A stretch of DNA of 64,000 bases from contig NC_091976.1 in assembly GCF_036711975.1 (NCBI RefSeq), forward strand, positions 20,708,001 to 20,772,000, read 5' to 3'. The translations under genes and the position numbers were made by a program. The stretch's first letter is position 1, and each line of letters starts with the position of its first letter. The notes beneath the pieces are model-generated. The model saw only the letters and a program-made list of their open reading frames with translations, was not told where the DNA came from and made no database searches. Shown piece after piece: positions 23,605 to 35,409 of the stretch. Source of the DNA: Onthophagus taurus. Lineage: Eukaryota; Arthropoda; Insecta; Coleoptera; Scarabaeidae.

Positions 23605-24605
23605 GATGGTACAGTGATTACCGTGTTTGGAGAGAGTGCTACTTTCTAACGGGATTATGATAAAGGCATTATAATTAAAGCATACGGACTTGAGGATGTG
23701 TAACGAGAACGAAACATCGAGATCGTAAAAGATTAGCAAAGGATCGAAAAGTCTCGGAAGCCGGAACTTTAATGATGCTTTAATGATGGTGGTTAACACA
23801 CCGTGAACCACATGTGAAATTGCATAGGAAGCTGCATAATTAGGATTTTATAAATGGAATTTGGATCAAAGCGAAAAATTCCAACATGTAGCTAATAAAA
23901 TTAGGTAGATCTTGATAACTATAATTAACAAAAAACAATTTAAACGATCGAAAAGAAACGTTATGATCATAAAAATTCTTCATCCATTTTACGTTCACAT
24001 AGATCGACAAATCTATTTCCTCTAAAATTTTCACTTTCATTCCGCACATTCGCCAAATTAATGCCACATCGCTACGACTCCGTAACGTAATCGTAGGTGT
24101 GTTACAGCTGAGTTCGAACAACAACAAAACAGAGACGACGACGACGGTAAAAGTCGTCTTTCCTTTGACTACGTGCTCTCCAAAGCTCTCGAGTGGGTTG
24201 ACTGCAAATAATTTTCAATTCGTTACTATTGTTCTGGCGATGCAATACGTAACCGCAAAACCGTCAACCGTTACCCATTAAAGTTCAGAGAGGTATCTCT
24301 TTATTCGAGAGACTTACAACTACGGTGTCTTTATGTAATAATTTTCTTTATAGGTGATTGTCAGATTAATGTTTTAGATATGGAATTATTTAAAGAAAAA
24401 TCACAGTGTGTTTGATTTCATAAAATTAATGGATACGTATACGATTTAGATTTTCATATTTTTCGGTATATTTACTCTGAATGGTCTTTTCAGAAAACAA
24501 GGTCAGAGAAAATTCTCGTTCATTAGGAAAGTAATGTTAAAATAATTTTTTAAGCAAGCATTCATTATTTATGGATTTATGTTTAAATGAATATTTTTCT
24601 AAACC
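23605..24605. other. Intergenic, nothing recognised
   Basis: Frames of 60-95 codons without motifs. No supported gene. Confidence 0.4.
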
Positions 24606-24612
24606 TTCTTGC

Positions 24613-25010
24613 TAAATCCGAATGTTTCTAGTTCTAGGTCTAGTGTTAGTACTAGTGCTAGTGTTAGCTCTAGTTTTAGTTGCTATTCAGCTACTAACAC
24701 TAGAAATAAAACTAGAAACATTCAGGTTTAGCCGTACGTCTCTTAAGCCGACTAAACCCGAATGTTTCTAGTTCTAGGTCAAGTATTAATTATAATGCTA
24801 GTGTTAGTTCTAGTTTTAATTGTTATTCAGCGTATATTTTTATTGAATTAAAAGTGGAACTAACATTAGACCTAGAACTAGAAACATTCGGGTTTAGCCG
24901 TACGTTTCTTAAAACGGCTAAACCCGAATGATTCTAGTTCTAGATCTAGTGTTAGTTCTAATGCTAGTGTCTAATTCAGCGTTAGATGGTTGTATATATT
25001 TATTGTGGGT
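24613..25010. repeat. Array of fold-back units
   Basis: Three units begin with CTAAACCCGAATG-like sequence (24,613, 24,752 and 24,919). The first two are near-perfect fold-backs: an arm rich in CTAGTTCTAG/CTAGTGTTAG is mirrored by its reverse complement and ends in CATTCGGGTTTAG. Units are joined by TAGCCGTACGTCTCTTAAG, itself part of a small hairpin (AGCCGT/ACGGCT). The third unit is incomplete and ends in ATTCAGCGTTAGATGGTTGT. The same internal sequence recurs near 45.65-45.83 kb and 47.1 kb. No terminal inverted repeat of that family is found here. Confidence 0.7.
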
Positions 25011-25014
25011 TAGA

Positions 25015-25700
25015 TATCTAAAGTTATCGTTTTCGTGGAATTGATTAATTATAAAGGATGTGAGATTAATAACATTTTCAAAACCACACTTTCACTCTGT
25101 TTTTCAATTTATTGTCACTTATGCATCAACAAAGATTTCAAATCAGCATAATTATAAAGTTTCACTTTGCATTATAAATACGTTTATGGGATTAATTTGA
25201 ATTTTAACAAATGCCCCTCTTGCTCAATGGTTTAAATCAAGTAACCAGAATTAATGTTGTAATTGCATATTTATAGAAATCTCCCAAATTTAATAAAAAT
25301 CACCTTAACAAAGGATTGTAAATTTATTGTTGTTAGTTGAGTAACAACATGATTTATTTCATTACTTATTTTATTGTTTTATGAAAGAAATCTTGCAAAT
25401 CTTAAGTAATCATTAACTTTTACTTTTAACGTGTTCGGGTTTTAGGTTGTGATTGGAAAGATTTTTTTAATACAAAACACAATATTTTGGTATTTTTCAT
25501 TTATATTTTAATGTATAAAAGAGTTGTTCACAACAAAAAAATTGAGCCTAGAGACGGTAACGAGGAAATCGCGAATAAAATACAAAAAAATCGAAAAAAA
25601 AATATCGGAAAGATTTTAAGAATTCGCGCTACCTCCACCGTAAAAGTAAAATAAATTAGAGTGCACAGTCGCCGCGTTTGGTTTCTGGCAGGACAATCTC
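25015..25700. other. Intergenic, nothing recognised
   Basis: AT-rich spacer downstream of copy 5. No supported gene. Confidence 0.4.
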
Positions 25701-25747
25701 AAATTCTTGATATGCAAGAAATTTTGAGCTATCCATGCCCAGCATCC

Positions 25748-26649
25748 TTAGTATTTTCCGCCGTAGGAGCTGCCTCCGAAAGAGCTACCACCGAAGGAGC
25801 TGCCTCCGAAATCATGTCCACCGCTGGATCCACCTCCAAATCCACCGTGTCCACCTCCGAAACCTCCTCCGATTCCACCACCGAATCCACCATGTCCTCC
25901 ACCGAATCCTCCTCCAAGTCCACCTCCAAAACCACCATCATCGCCATGTCCTCCAGTGTGGATGATGACTGGTACTGGTTTTTTGACGTAGACGGTTTCG
26001 TGAACTGGAACTGGGACTGGTTTGTGTACTTTAACTGGGTAAGGTTGTGGAACATGAACTGGTACTTTTACTGGGACTGGGATTTTAACTGGTACACTAA
26101 CTGGTACTTTGATGGTTTTTTCAACTGGGTATGGTACTGGTTTATCAATGTGAACTGGGTATGGTTTAGGTACATGAACTGGGTATGGTTTGTCAACATG
26201 AACTGCTACTGGAACTTTAACTGGGACTTTGATTGTTTTTTCAACTGGTACAGGTACTGGTACTGGGGTGTGAATTGGGATTTGTTTATGAAGAGTGATG
26301 TGGGTGATTTTTCCATGTCCATCATCTCCACCACCGATTCCTCCTCCAATTCCTCCGCCATATCCTCCTCCGAAACCTCCTCCCAATCCACCTCCAAAGT
26401 CGTGTCCTCCTCCAAATCCTCCACCTAAATCACCACCTCCAAATCCACCACCATGTCCTCCAAAATCACCACCGCCAAGTGAAAGGTCCAACCCTCTTTT
26501 ATCGTTCTTCTTCTCCTCTTTGGCATCTTTAGCATACGCCGAAGAAGCGGCTACTAAGAATACAGCGCAAACCTAAAAAACGGAACAAGAAAAAAAGGGA
26601 TAATCCATCTTTTTTTTCTTTCATTTGCCTATCTTACCAGAAACTTCAT
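25748..26649 (-). CDS. Gly-rich/Pro-Val cuticle-type protein (Vajk-like), copy 5
   Basis: Exons are 26,638-26,649 (MKFL) and 25,748-26,572, with a 65-base GT-AG intron, giving 278 residues. The signal peptide MKFLVCAVFLVAASSAYA is followed by a charged propeptide ending KR (residues 29-30). Then come a Gly-rich arm with GGGFGGG and GGGIGGG runs, the link KITHITLHKQIP, the Pro-Val core (about 92-211, motifs DKPYPVHVPKPYPVHIDK, KVPVPVKVPVHVP, YVKKPVPV) and a Gly/His/Ser arm ending SSYGGKY. It is the closest relative of copy 2 by eye. A secreted cuticle role is inferred. Long + strand frames rich in Trp/Tyr/Asn and in Pro are antisense shadows. Confidence 0.85.
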
Positions 26650-26675
26650 GTTGCTGCTTTTGATAGAACCAAGCA

Positions 26676-26714
26676 ACTGTGCTTGCCTTCCATCTTCTAC
26701 GGCGCCTTTATATA
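26676..26714 (-). promoter_or_regulatory. Core promoter of copy 5
   Basis: TATATAAAG at 26,706-26,714 on the - strand, with CACAGTTGC about 36 bases downstream, matching the CAGTT start element of copies 2, 7, 8 and 9. Confidence 0.6.
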
Positions 26715-26719
26715 CCCAA

Positions 26720-29360
26720 CTCTTGCGCCCCCATGTATGAAGACCATCTACTTTCTATTCAATTATGATAAAAGATGCGCGCGCTGATTTTTTCGACCAC
26801 AACGACGGGCCAAGCTTGTTCTTCAACGTTGCACACGAAAAGTTACGCACCATTCATCGATATAGTTGATACACAATCCAAAATCTGGGACGAATATTAT
26901 TTCGGGTACTCCAACTCACTCTCTCACCAACACGAACAACTCTTTCTCGCACCATCATTATTACTCATTTTTTTTCTTTTCAAAAGGAAGAAATCGAAAA
27001 TAAAAACGAGAACGGACGCTTTTACGTCTATCGCTTTTACGTCTATCGTTTTTACGTAACCATAACATCGAGTGTATTTTAGAAGAAAAAAAACGAAGAA
27101 AGAAATTAGGTAGGTAACGCTTTAGTTAGATTGCCACTAAGATGTAGACACATTATCTTCAAAACGACAGATGGTAGTCAGTGCTTATGAATAATCACTT
27201 CAACTAGGTATAGTAAATTTCAGTACGTAATACCACAAGTTTCTTTATGAGATTATCTTACTTAATTTCCTCTTTAAATTTTCTCTTTAACAATTGTTCT
27301 TAAAGAAGTTAAATTAATTAACATCATTAATATTGATTAATCAATTTTTTTTGTTTATTCATTACGATCAATCAAAATATTTATGGGATTATATTGGTTA
27401 GAATTCGTTTTGGTGTTCTATTTGATAATTTCCAAGAGTGAATGTACATTAATTAGATTTATTTTTACAACCGATTCAAATCCTAATTATTATTGACCTT
27501 ATGAAAGGAAAGCTTTCACATAATTTTTTAATTGAATTTTACAAGTTGCAAGTCTTCATTAATTGGGGGAATAATTTAATTTTTAATGTAATTCGGTAGC
27601 ACGAGTTATGGATAATCTTATACATACAGACAAAATGCTAGATTATTAAGTACGATTACGTTTTCGAATACAGTAATTGACGACCTATCGAAAGCGATGA
27701 CACGATCTTCGTGTAATCTTTAAGTCTACTTCAACTGCCAATACTTTCATTTCCTGGAAATTGTATACAAGCAAGACTATAAGAGATTGTTTTAGTGGTT
27801 TAGGAGGTAAAGTTGAGTATATCAATTTTTTAGAAGGTCATACACTTAAATGATTGTAAAATAAGAACTATGAAGAAGAGTTTAATTTTTAATTAATACA
27901 ACTTCAATTTTTTTTCAACACATGACAAAGTGAAACCAATTTTTTCAATTCATTTCAATTCATTATTGGCCTACAAATTCTAGCATTTTTTCGAAATTTT
28001 GTATTATTAATTAAGTTATGATCACATAACTAAAAACACCTCTGTCAGTTTTTGCCACTTGATTTGTATGTTGCAATTATTAATAGTTGGACATAATGCA
28101 GTCAAACTTTTCTTGACATAAATCATAAGGTGGTCAACAGTTGGTGTAAGTGGCCCTTGGCAGAACTTGAGGGACGATTCCTTTCGTCGCAATACGCATT
28201 GATAGAGAGAGTGCAAAAAGATGTCATATATTGACCAGAAGCTTGGAAGCAAAAGCTTAACTCATCTTCCTCACCCGGACTTTTTCACCGATGCACCTTC
28301 ATTTCTATCTAAATGTTATTGAACGTATTGTGCAGTGTGATGATCTACAATGAAGATTTTCACATATTTTTTTGGACAACAAGTACTGGAGTTTGGACTA
28401 TTTTGGTGATATACTGCTTGGTAAATCTGAAACACCATTGACTTATACTTATCTGGCAAGACAATATGTTCTAAGCTTGATATGGTATGACATAGATTAA
28501 AGGCTTTGAAACTTTATATTATATTTTGAGATCTTATCATTGTTAATCTACTCCTCTAAGGTCTGAGAAGAATGAATTCTCTACAGCGATTGATTTCGAG
28601 CATCTTCTCACGAGACGCTTTCCCCTCTCTTCGTCTCCATCGGTAACTGGTTTATTCACGTTATCATTGAAGAAAAAGGATCATTGCTGTCATCCTCTCT
28701 TCTCCCTTCCTTCTATCACTTCCATAGCTTATACCAAGGTGTATTAGTCTTTGTAGACTTGTGGTCCCTCCCAAAGATTCCCGATTCCTCCTCACATCGT
28801 TGCAGGTGGTTAAAACAGCGGTTTTCTGTTAAGTTATGCTCAGGTTTTTGTAGTAAATTCAGCCGTTCCATGTTTTCTTGTAGATTTCTGGTTATTTCCA
28901 CGGCTGCTTCCAGCGCGGTCTGTAATATGATCACTATTTCGAGCCTCTCCTTTGCTTTATTTTGTCAGCCAGTCGAAGGTGGTGTTTGATGATACAGAGT
29001 ATCTAGCTTCCAAGTTGTTTCTCTATGACTTTACGTTAATAACGGTCTGCTTGGCTTTTATGTGTTTTTTAGAATTTGGATTTCCAGATGACTCTCTGTA
29101 ACTCGCCGTTCAGTGAATACAGTGGTTGTATCCTATCTCCTGTTGTCCAATTAAACGAGCTGAGCTTTGCATCTTTCTCGTCGATAGATCTATATGAGAA
29201 TTATTGTATAGAATTTTTGAGTCCATGGTAAGATATTTACTGAATTGAGGGACTTATTAAAGTCTTAAAATACGTAACATCATGTAATGCTGCTGTAGTC
29301 ATTTTATTTTGTTGGCAACTCCGAGGAAATCGTTACCTTGATGTCCCTCATCATATTCTG
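26720..29360. other. Intergenic, no host gene recognised
   Basis: Long spacer. Frames such as 28,684-28,989 (+) and 28,022-28,252 (-) have no motif I can name. Parts of 28.5-29.3 kb may be the upstream portion of the LINE relic that follows. Confidence 0.35.
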
Positions 29361-29368
29361 TCTCGTTG

Positions 29369-29475
29369 CTTCCAGTAACCGAAGATGAACTAATATCAGC
29401 TGTGTCTAAATTTTCCAACAAATTCACTACTGGCAGTCACCATATATCCTCCTTCATGGCATAGGGTTGCCTTAA
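29369..29475 (+). mobile_element. LINE reverse-transcriptase fragment, Jockey-like, decayed
   Basis: LPVTEDELISAVSKFSNKFT followed by TGSHHISSFMA and, after a stop, GCLNYL matches the start of the reverse-transcriptase domain of Jockey-type LINEs (VTE.E...AI..F.NK...GPD.IPSFL.K.C). The following 500 bases give only scattered matches. Broken copy. Confidence 0.5.
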
Positions 29476-29479
29476 TTAT

Positions 29480-31755
29480 TTATCTACTTCTTTTAAGCAA
29501 AACACTTTTCTCAGATTACAATATTCTCTTGAAAATACTAAAAATGAAGTATCACATTCTATCATGTTTTCAAGTCTACCAGTTTATAGCCACGGTTGAA
29601 ATGCTTTGTAAGTCTAAATTTGTTTTGCCCTTGCTGCCTTTACAAAGTAATAGTTTGTAATCTTAGAATCTAATGACACCAATTAAAACTGCCAATAAAT
29701 GGAGAGGAGAGCAATGTCGAAGTGGCATCCATTGGTTTCTCTCTCTGGTGTTGATCACTATCACTTAATTGATCTTCCTATGATTCTCATTGTTATCTTT
29801 TAGTTTTCACTGCGATATGGCAGACATAAAAGTTTACGAACCATCATTTTTGCACCATCATTGTTATTATAGTGAGAAACATTCTCGCCCACTTAATGTT
29901 TTGCATGTTTATGCTAACGAAGAACCACGACTTTACCTTGTTAACTTTTAGACCAATGCGCCGTATACTACTCCAGGTTCGAATAGGAACATGGCAGATC
30001 TGTTGGGATGGGGTTGCAGTATCTATTTTATTGCTTGAAAAGCTTACTCCAGAGATATTTAGTACTGCGATATGTACCGAAATAAACTTTGTACTGAAGC
30101 TCGACAAGTTAAATATCTTCCTTCCAAAATCATTTTCACAAATTAGCCTTATTTTTTATAAAAACAGTAGAAAGAGTTTCCGACCGACACTCACACTCAT
30201 GATAAGTCCATGTTAGGACGTTCAATCGATGACTGGTTTTGCCAGAGTGGTAACACTGTTTGCTACGACATAAACTAGGCTTCTTTTTTCTGAACATAAT
30301 AGTTTTGCTGTGAGCAACTCCTACCATATCTCAACCGTTGCATCACGGAACTTTGAAGAACATTACAAAACGAGAAAATAAACAGGTTTCTTACATATTG
30401 GAACGAGATGATAAAACACACATGAAGATGTGAAATCTAATTAAGGTCTAAAACGGATTGTTTGTGTACAATGGTCATCTTAAATTAAACCAACCTAATA
30501 CTTGAAACAAATCCATCAAACTAATTCCAGAAATGTAGAGGTTAATCTCACTCCAAATATCTTTATGGATGAGTTCATAATTTTCCTACGACCTCCAATC
30601 TCGGTTACTGGAACGTCGAGGAGAGATCATTGCCTAACAGGCGATTAGTTGCTATAAAACTTGCCGCAGATATTATTATTCTAATGCGTAATTATAGGAT
30701 AATAATTAAAGGATTGGTACAGACTTAGCAGAGTTAAATAGAGTAATTATTACATTTGGATTAAACATTTGAATAGATCAGATTTAGATTCAGAATCACT
30801 CATTAAAAGTTTATAGCTTGGTGATTGTAATCAAAATTAAATCAATAGATTTCTTGCAAGAAATATTTTATATTATAACACCTTAGTTCAGTTTCCATTC
30901 TTACTTACCATTCTCTTTAGTTGCCTACAACTAATTGTATATATTTTTATATTAAAAAGTTTATTTTGTATATTATAACTCCTAAGAGAAATGCTATAAC
31001 ACATACATATCTGCGTTTCGTGTAGTCTAAACTGGATTAAATCAGGAAATTTTTAAATCCATCAATGATATAAAAAGAATTATGTTTAATTCTTATAAAA
31101 AACGCAATTAAAAAAGAGAACGTACTTTCTTCTCCTGCTTAAACTTTCGATATACTATCATTTAAATTGATCCAATAAAACTTCTTTTTATAAAGACTAA
31201 CAATTACCGACCTTAATTTGAGAATTAGATAACACCACTTAAGCTTCCCAACTATCTCCAACACTTTGATTATTACCCACGTTAAACTCTCTCATATAGG
31301 AAATAGGCTACATCGACGATTTACTTAAGTGATTGCTGAAGTTACCTTAACCTTTCGTTTTCTTCGAATCGAAGAATCGTGAAGAATTTCACCGTTTGTT
31401 TTATTTTCACTTCGAGGTAATGTATTGAAAGGTTATAGGGTGATAAGGTCAAGGGTTATTATAGATCGGTTATAGATAGAATTACAAATTATATGATGAA
31501 TCATAAAATTTATAATGTAATAAAAATGTTTACTTACTTGAAGATGTGATTGTAAATATTTAAATATAAAAATGCACTACATAGCACTCTATATCTTCAC
31601 TGAAAAATCTGAAATAAATTGTGATTTCGATGATGGATTTATTTAAGGACTTTGGGGATGTTAAATTGAGTTTACGTAGTTTAAATTTTTTTAAGTAGGG
31701 TTAATTTTTTGTTAAATGTTTTATTTTAAAAAGAAAAATTATGTTTTCATTTGAA
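29480..31755. other. Intergenic, nothing clearly recognised
   Basis: Overlapping frames of 87-114 codons near 29.85-30.2 kb lie on both strands without a signature and may be LINE debris. No host gene supported. Confidence 0.35.
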
Positions 31756-31760
31756 AAATA

Positions 31761-31766
31761 TTTATT
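31761..31766 (-). terminator. Poly(A) signal AATAAA
   Basis: TTTATT on + about 270 bases downstream of the copy 6 stop codon. Plausible but distant. Confidence 0.3.
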
Positions 31767-32034
31767 CTTTTCTATTCATACAAGTTATAAAAAAATTTTG
31801 CAGAAGGTTGTTTTTTTTACTATTAAACAAATTCACGTTCAACCCGGCCTCTAAAAACTAAAATACGACAAAGCTTTATTTGGTTGTATCCGGTTGATAG
31901 ATGAAGTTATCCAACAGTGAGTAATAGCGTCTTCGTGCGGAAGTTGGCAATCTGCGATTTACGCAGCTACCTTCCTCCTTTGTCCGCGATGCATGACTTA
32001 AATTGGTAACTTATAAAGGAAATATATCACATTT

Positions 32035-33075
32035 TTAATGGTGGCTGATGTGGACTCCGTAGCTAGATCCGGATCCATGTCCACCGCCAGCTCCGAAACC
32101 TCCATGTCCTCCTCCCAATCCACCTCCAAGTCCTCCTCCTAATCCACCATGACCTCCTCCTAATCCGCCTCCTAATCCACCACCAAATCCTCCTCCTAAT
32201 CCTCCTCCAAATCCACCTCCAGCTCCTCCTCCAAATCCACCACCAGCTCCTCCGCCAAATCCACCTCCAGCTCCACCTCCAAATCCACCACCAGCTCCAG
32301 CACCACCTCCTCCAACAATAACTGGAACTGGTTGTCTAACAATAACGGTTTCTGGTACTGGAACAGGTACTGGACGAGGTACTTGAACAGGGTAAGGTTG
32401 TGGAACATGAACTGGGACTTGTACTGGGACTGGGACTTGAACTGGATGTGGTACAGGTACTTGTACGGTTCTGTGTACTGGGACTGGTACTGGACGATCA
32501 ACATGAACTGGGTATGGTTGAGGTACTTGAACTGGGTACGGTCTATCTACCGGAACTTGAACTGGAACTTGAACTGGTACTGGGATACGACGTTCAACTG
32601 GAACTGGGACTGGGACTGGTTGAGGAATTTCAATTTGTCTGGTTAAGGTGATGTGAGTAATTCTTCCACCACCGCCTCCTCCTCCTGCTCCTCCGCCAAT
32701 TCCACCCGCTCCTCCGCCAATTCCTCCAGCTCCTCCCCCAAATCCTCCCCCAATACCACCCCCAATTCCTCCTCCAATTCCTCCACCAATTCCACCTCCG
32801 AAACCACCCCCTAATCCTCCGCCAACTCCTCCAAATCCACCTCCGAGTCCTCCATGACCACCACCAATTCCTCCTCCAAGTCCACCGCCATATCCCCCTC
32901 CAAAACCGCCTCCATGAATCACCCCACGTTTTTGTTTAGGGGCTGCTTCCTCGGCGAAGACGGATGTTACCAACAAAAGACACGCCTGATCATAAAAAGA
33001 TTTTTTTTATTATTAATGAATGTTGATTAGAAAACTTTTTTGTTTTCTATTAATGATACTCGCCAAATACTTCAT
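32035..33075 (-). CDS. Gly-rich/Pro-Val cuticle-type protein with lysine-free core (Vajk-like), copy 6
   Basis: Exons are 33,064-33,075 (MKYL) and 32,035-32,985, giving 320 residues. The only solution that keeps the four-codon first exon and phase 0 uses a GC donor (TTG|GCGAGT) with a normal AG acceptor, a 78-base GC-AG intron. MKYLACLLLVTSVFA is the signal peptide and KQKRG (KR at 23-24) the dibasic site. A first Gly arm is followed by the link RITHITLTRQIE, and then a core where the paralogs' lysines are replaced by Arg or Gln (VERRIPVPVQVPVQVPVDRP, PVPVQVPVHVPQPYPVQVP, RQPVPVIV). The second Gly/Ala arm ends HGSGSSYGVHISHH. The total lack of core lysine should change charge chemistry and any lysine-based cross-linking; that is inference. 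Confidence 0.85.
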
Positions 33076-33135
33076 GTTGCTGCTCTTTGGTGGAAACCGG
33101 ACGATGCAGTGTGGATGGTCAACTCCACCCGTTGT

Positions 33136-33143
33136 CTTATATA
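33136..33143 (-). promoter_or_regulatory. TATA box of copy 6
   Basis: TATATAAG on the - strand, 61 bases upstream of the start codon. No CAGTT element stands at the usual distance. Confidence 0.5.
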
Positions 33144-33149
33144 CAGATG

Positions 33150-34970
33150 GTACGCCCCACGTCGGTCTCTATTCGCAATAGGAGACGGTACTTTCATCGT
33201 TTTGTGACGTTATTTTGTGTATACTGTACTTTGTAGTACAAACGATGTGAAGAGTGAGATGAGATTATCTCACAATGAGTATGTGTGATGTGAATAGAAT
33301 GATTTTTGTGACTAATTTTATTTGGTTACTATTTTACATATTACACTTTAGGCTTTTTAAAGGGTAATTATGAATGAAGATAAAAATTGTAATATAATTG
33401 ATATAGATCTCCCTAGAATACCTTTTATTCGCCAAAAATAACGGGTCTTTTAATTTCAATAGAAATCTTAATTCATCATAATACGGTTTCTACTTGAACA
33501 ATTACTTCCTGCCAAAATTTAGCGAATTACTTTTTTTTATAACAAAGAGCTTCTCAAAGAACTTAATCTCATTCGACCATCGAACCTAACCACCCGTGAA
33601 GAATTATACTGCTCAAGAAAAGATGTTGCAAGTTGGTTACGTCGTTATAACTTATAATTTATAAATATGCAAGGAAATCACTTTTTTTCTTGATTTTTGT
33701 CGAGATGTAGAAGATAAAAGAAGCTACACGGTTTTTTAGTTCCGCAACGTTCTATTTACCGGGTGTAATTGGAGATCAACACATAAGAAAGCAAGAAACA
33801 TTGAAATATTAAATTTCGCAAACTCCTTGTAAATTCGTGTATATTAAATATCCGATTTGCGTGTTGAGTTTCAAAGAAAATTTAATCCCTCTGCAAAGAT
33901 ATGATTAGAAAGGAAGTAATATTTTTCATCTGAGTGTGGTCAATAATTACGGTTTCTTAGGTTTTGATTGGTTTTATCTATTTATTTCTAAAATTCCGAG
34001 ATTTAGATGTACTAAATGAAGATTGAACGATTTTGTAATAATCATAAGATTTTCTAAATTGCATAACTTTTTCTGAAACAACTTTATAAAACATCAATTA
34101 TCGGTGTGTATAAGAAACTAACCAATGACAAACTGGCCGCTTTCTGGTCGATTATCGGAGAAATAAAATCTCTAGAATGAAGAAAACAATCCACCATCAG
34201 AGCTCCTAGCGGCATATTTGAACTAACTGTCCATATAGCGAATGTTGCAATATTTCCTCGATGTTACTAACTACGCCACGCCTTCGCTGCCGTTCTTTAA
34301 TATCACTTTACCGGTCTACCAACGAATCTTGGGCTATATTATGTAATATTTTAGTTGAACTTTACTTGTGAACCATATCGGTTTAGAAAACGGTTATTAA
34401 ATCGTAAAATACTTGGTTATGTTTTGGAAACCTTTTCCTGAAACCGCTAATTATTTCCAACAAAAAAATACAAAATAAGTAGAAAAATATATTTTCAAAC
34501 AAATAAATTCGAAATATTCAAAACCTATCTATTTATTATATTTTTTAATAAAATTATTTAATGCGGCTTTATCACTTTCTTCTTATTTTTCTGTCTTCTT
34601 TCTATCTATTTATAATCTCATTTGCTTGATACACGTTAGGAATAATAATAATTATACAACAACAATCAATCTTGTAATTTACAGGTGTTAACTTCGACAG
34701 CGTTATTTAATAATTTCAGATAGATACAACTTCCTAGTTAGGGTGAGTTACTTTAATTTTCATTTAATTTTATTATTTTGAAAACAGAACTTATCAGGAT
34801 TTTTGGACTTACAATAGATGCGAATGATAAATAGTTTTCAATCTTTCAGATCTTCAATCTTTTCAGAACAAGGAAGAAAAATTACTCTGCGTGAAAAGTG
34901 TTTGAAAACCATTATTTCCGTAGATATCTATATCTTTCTGTAGAAAACATTGGAGACAGTCAATAAAAAT
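33150..34970. other. Intergenic, nothing recognised
   Basis: AT-rich spacer upstream of copy 6. No supported gene or repeat. Confidence 0.4.
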
Positions 34971-34974
34971 CCCG

Positions 34975-35400
34975 TGACAATAACTGCTTTCTTAGATATA
35001 AATGATATAAAAACTGCTGGCTCTGGCCCCACAAACGCTTTATCGTTGCCCTGTCGTGCTAGCTCATTTGCCGCTTCATTTCTAGCAACCCCAGAGTCAC
35101 CTGGGACCCAGATCAGAGAAACTCTGTTATTAAGTTAACAGTCGACACCGTTTTCACGGCCTGCAGCACCTGTAGAGCGGCTTGACTGTCTGAGAAACAT
35201 CGTATTGTCATGTTCTTCACCCATCTCTCAAGAAGGATTTTATCAATAGGGAATACTTCCTCCTAGAATACAGTACAGTACGTAACCAGGCTGTAAGCTT
35301 GCTTAATCCGAAGTGTCTGGCAGTGTACTTAAGAACACGACCCCTTCTGGCGTTTTTGATCCATCTGTGATCATGCAAATATATTGCATCTTCGTTTCCC
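34975..35400 (-). mobile_element. LINE RNase H domain, decayed
   Basis: The - strand carries pieces of an RNase H domain of a LINE polyprotein in several frames: ITDGSKTPEG (first catalytic aspartate), FSDSQAALQVLQAV, and LIWVPGDSGVARNEAANELA followed by RQGNDKAFVGPEP. RNase H at this place is typical of the I/R1/Jockey-related lineages. Frame changes and stops show it is dead, and no reverse-transcriptase core is found beside it. Confidence 0.75.
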
Positions 35401-35409
35401 AACCAGGAC

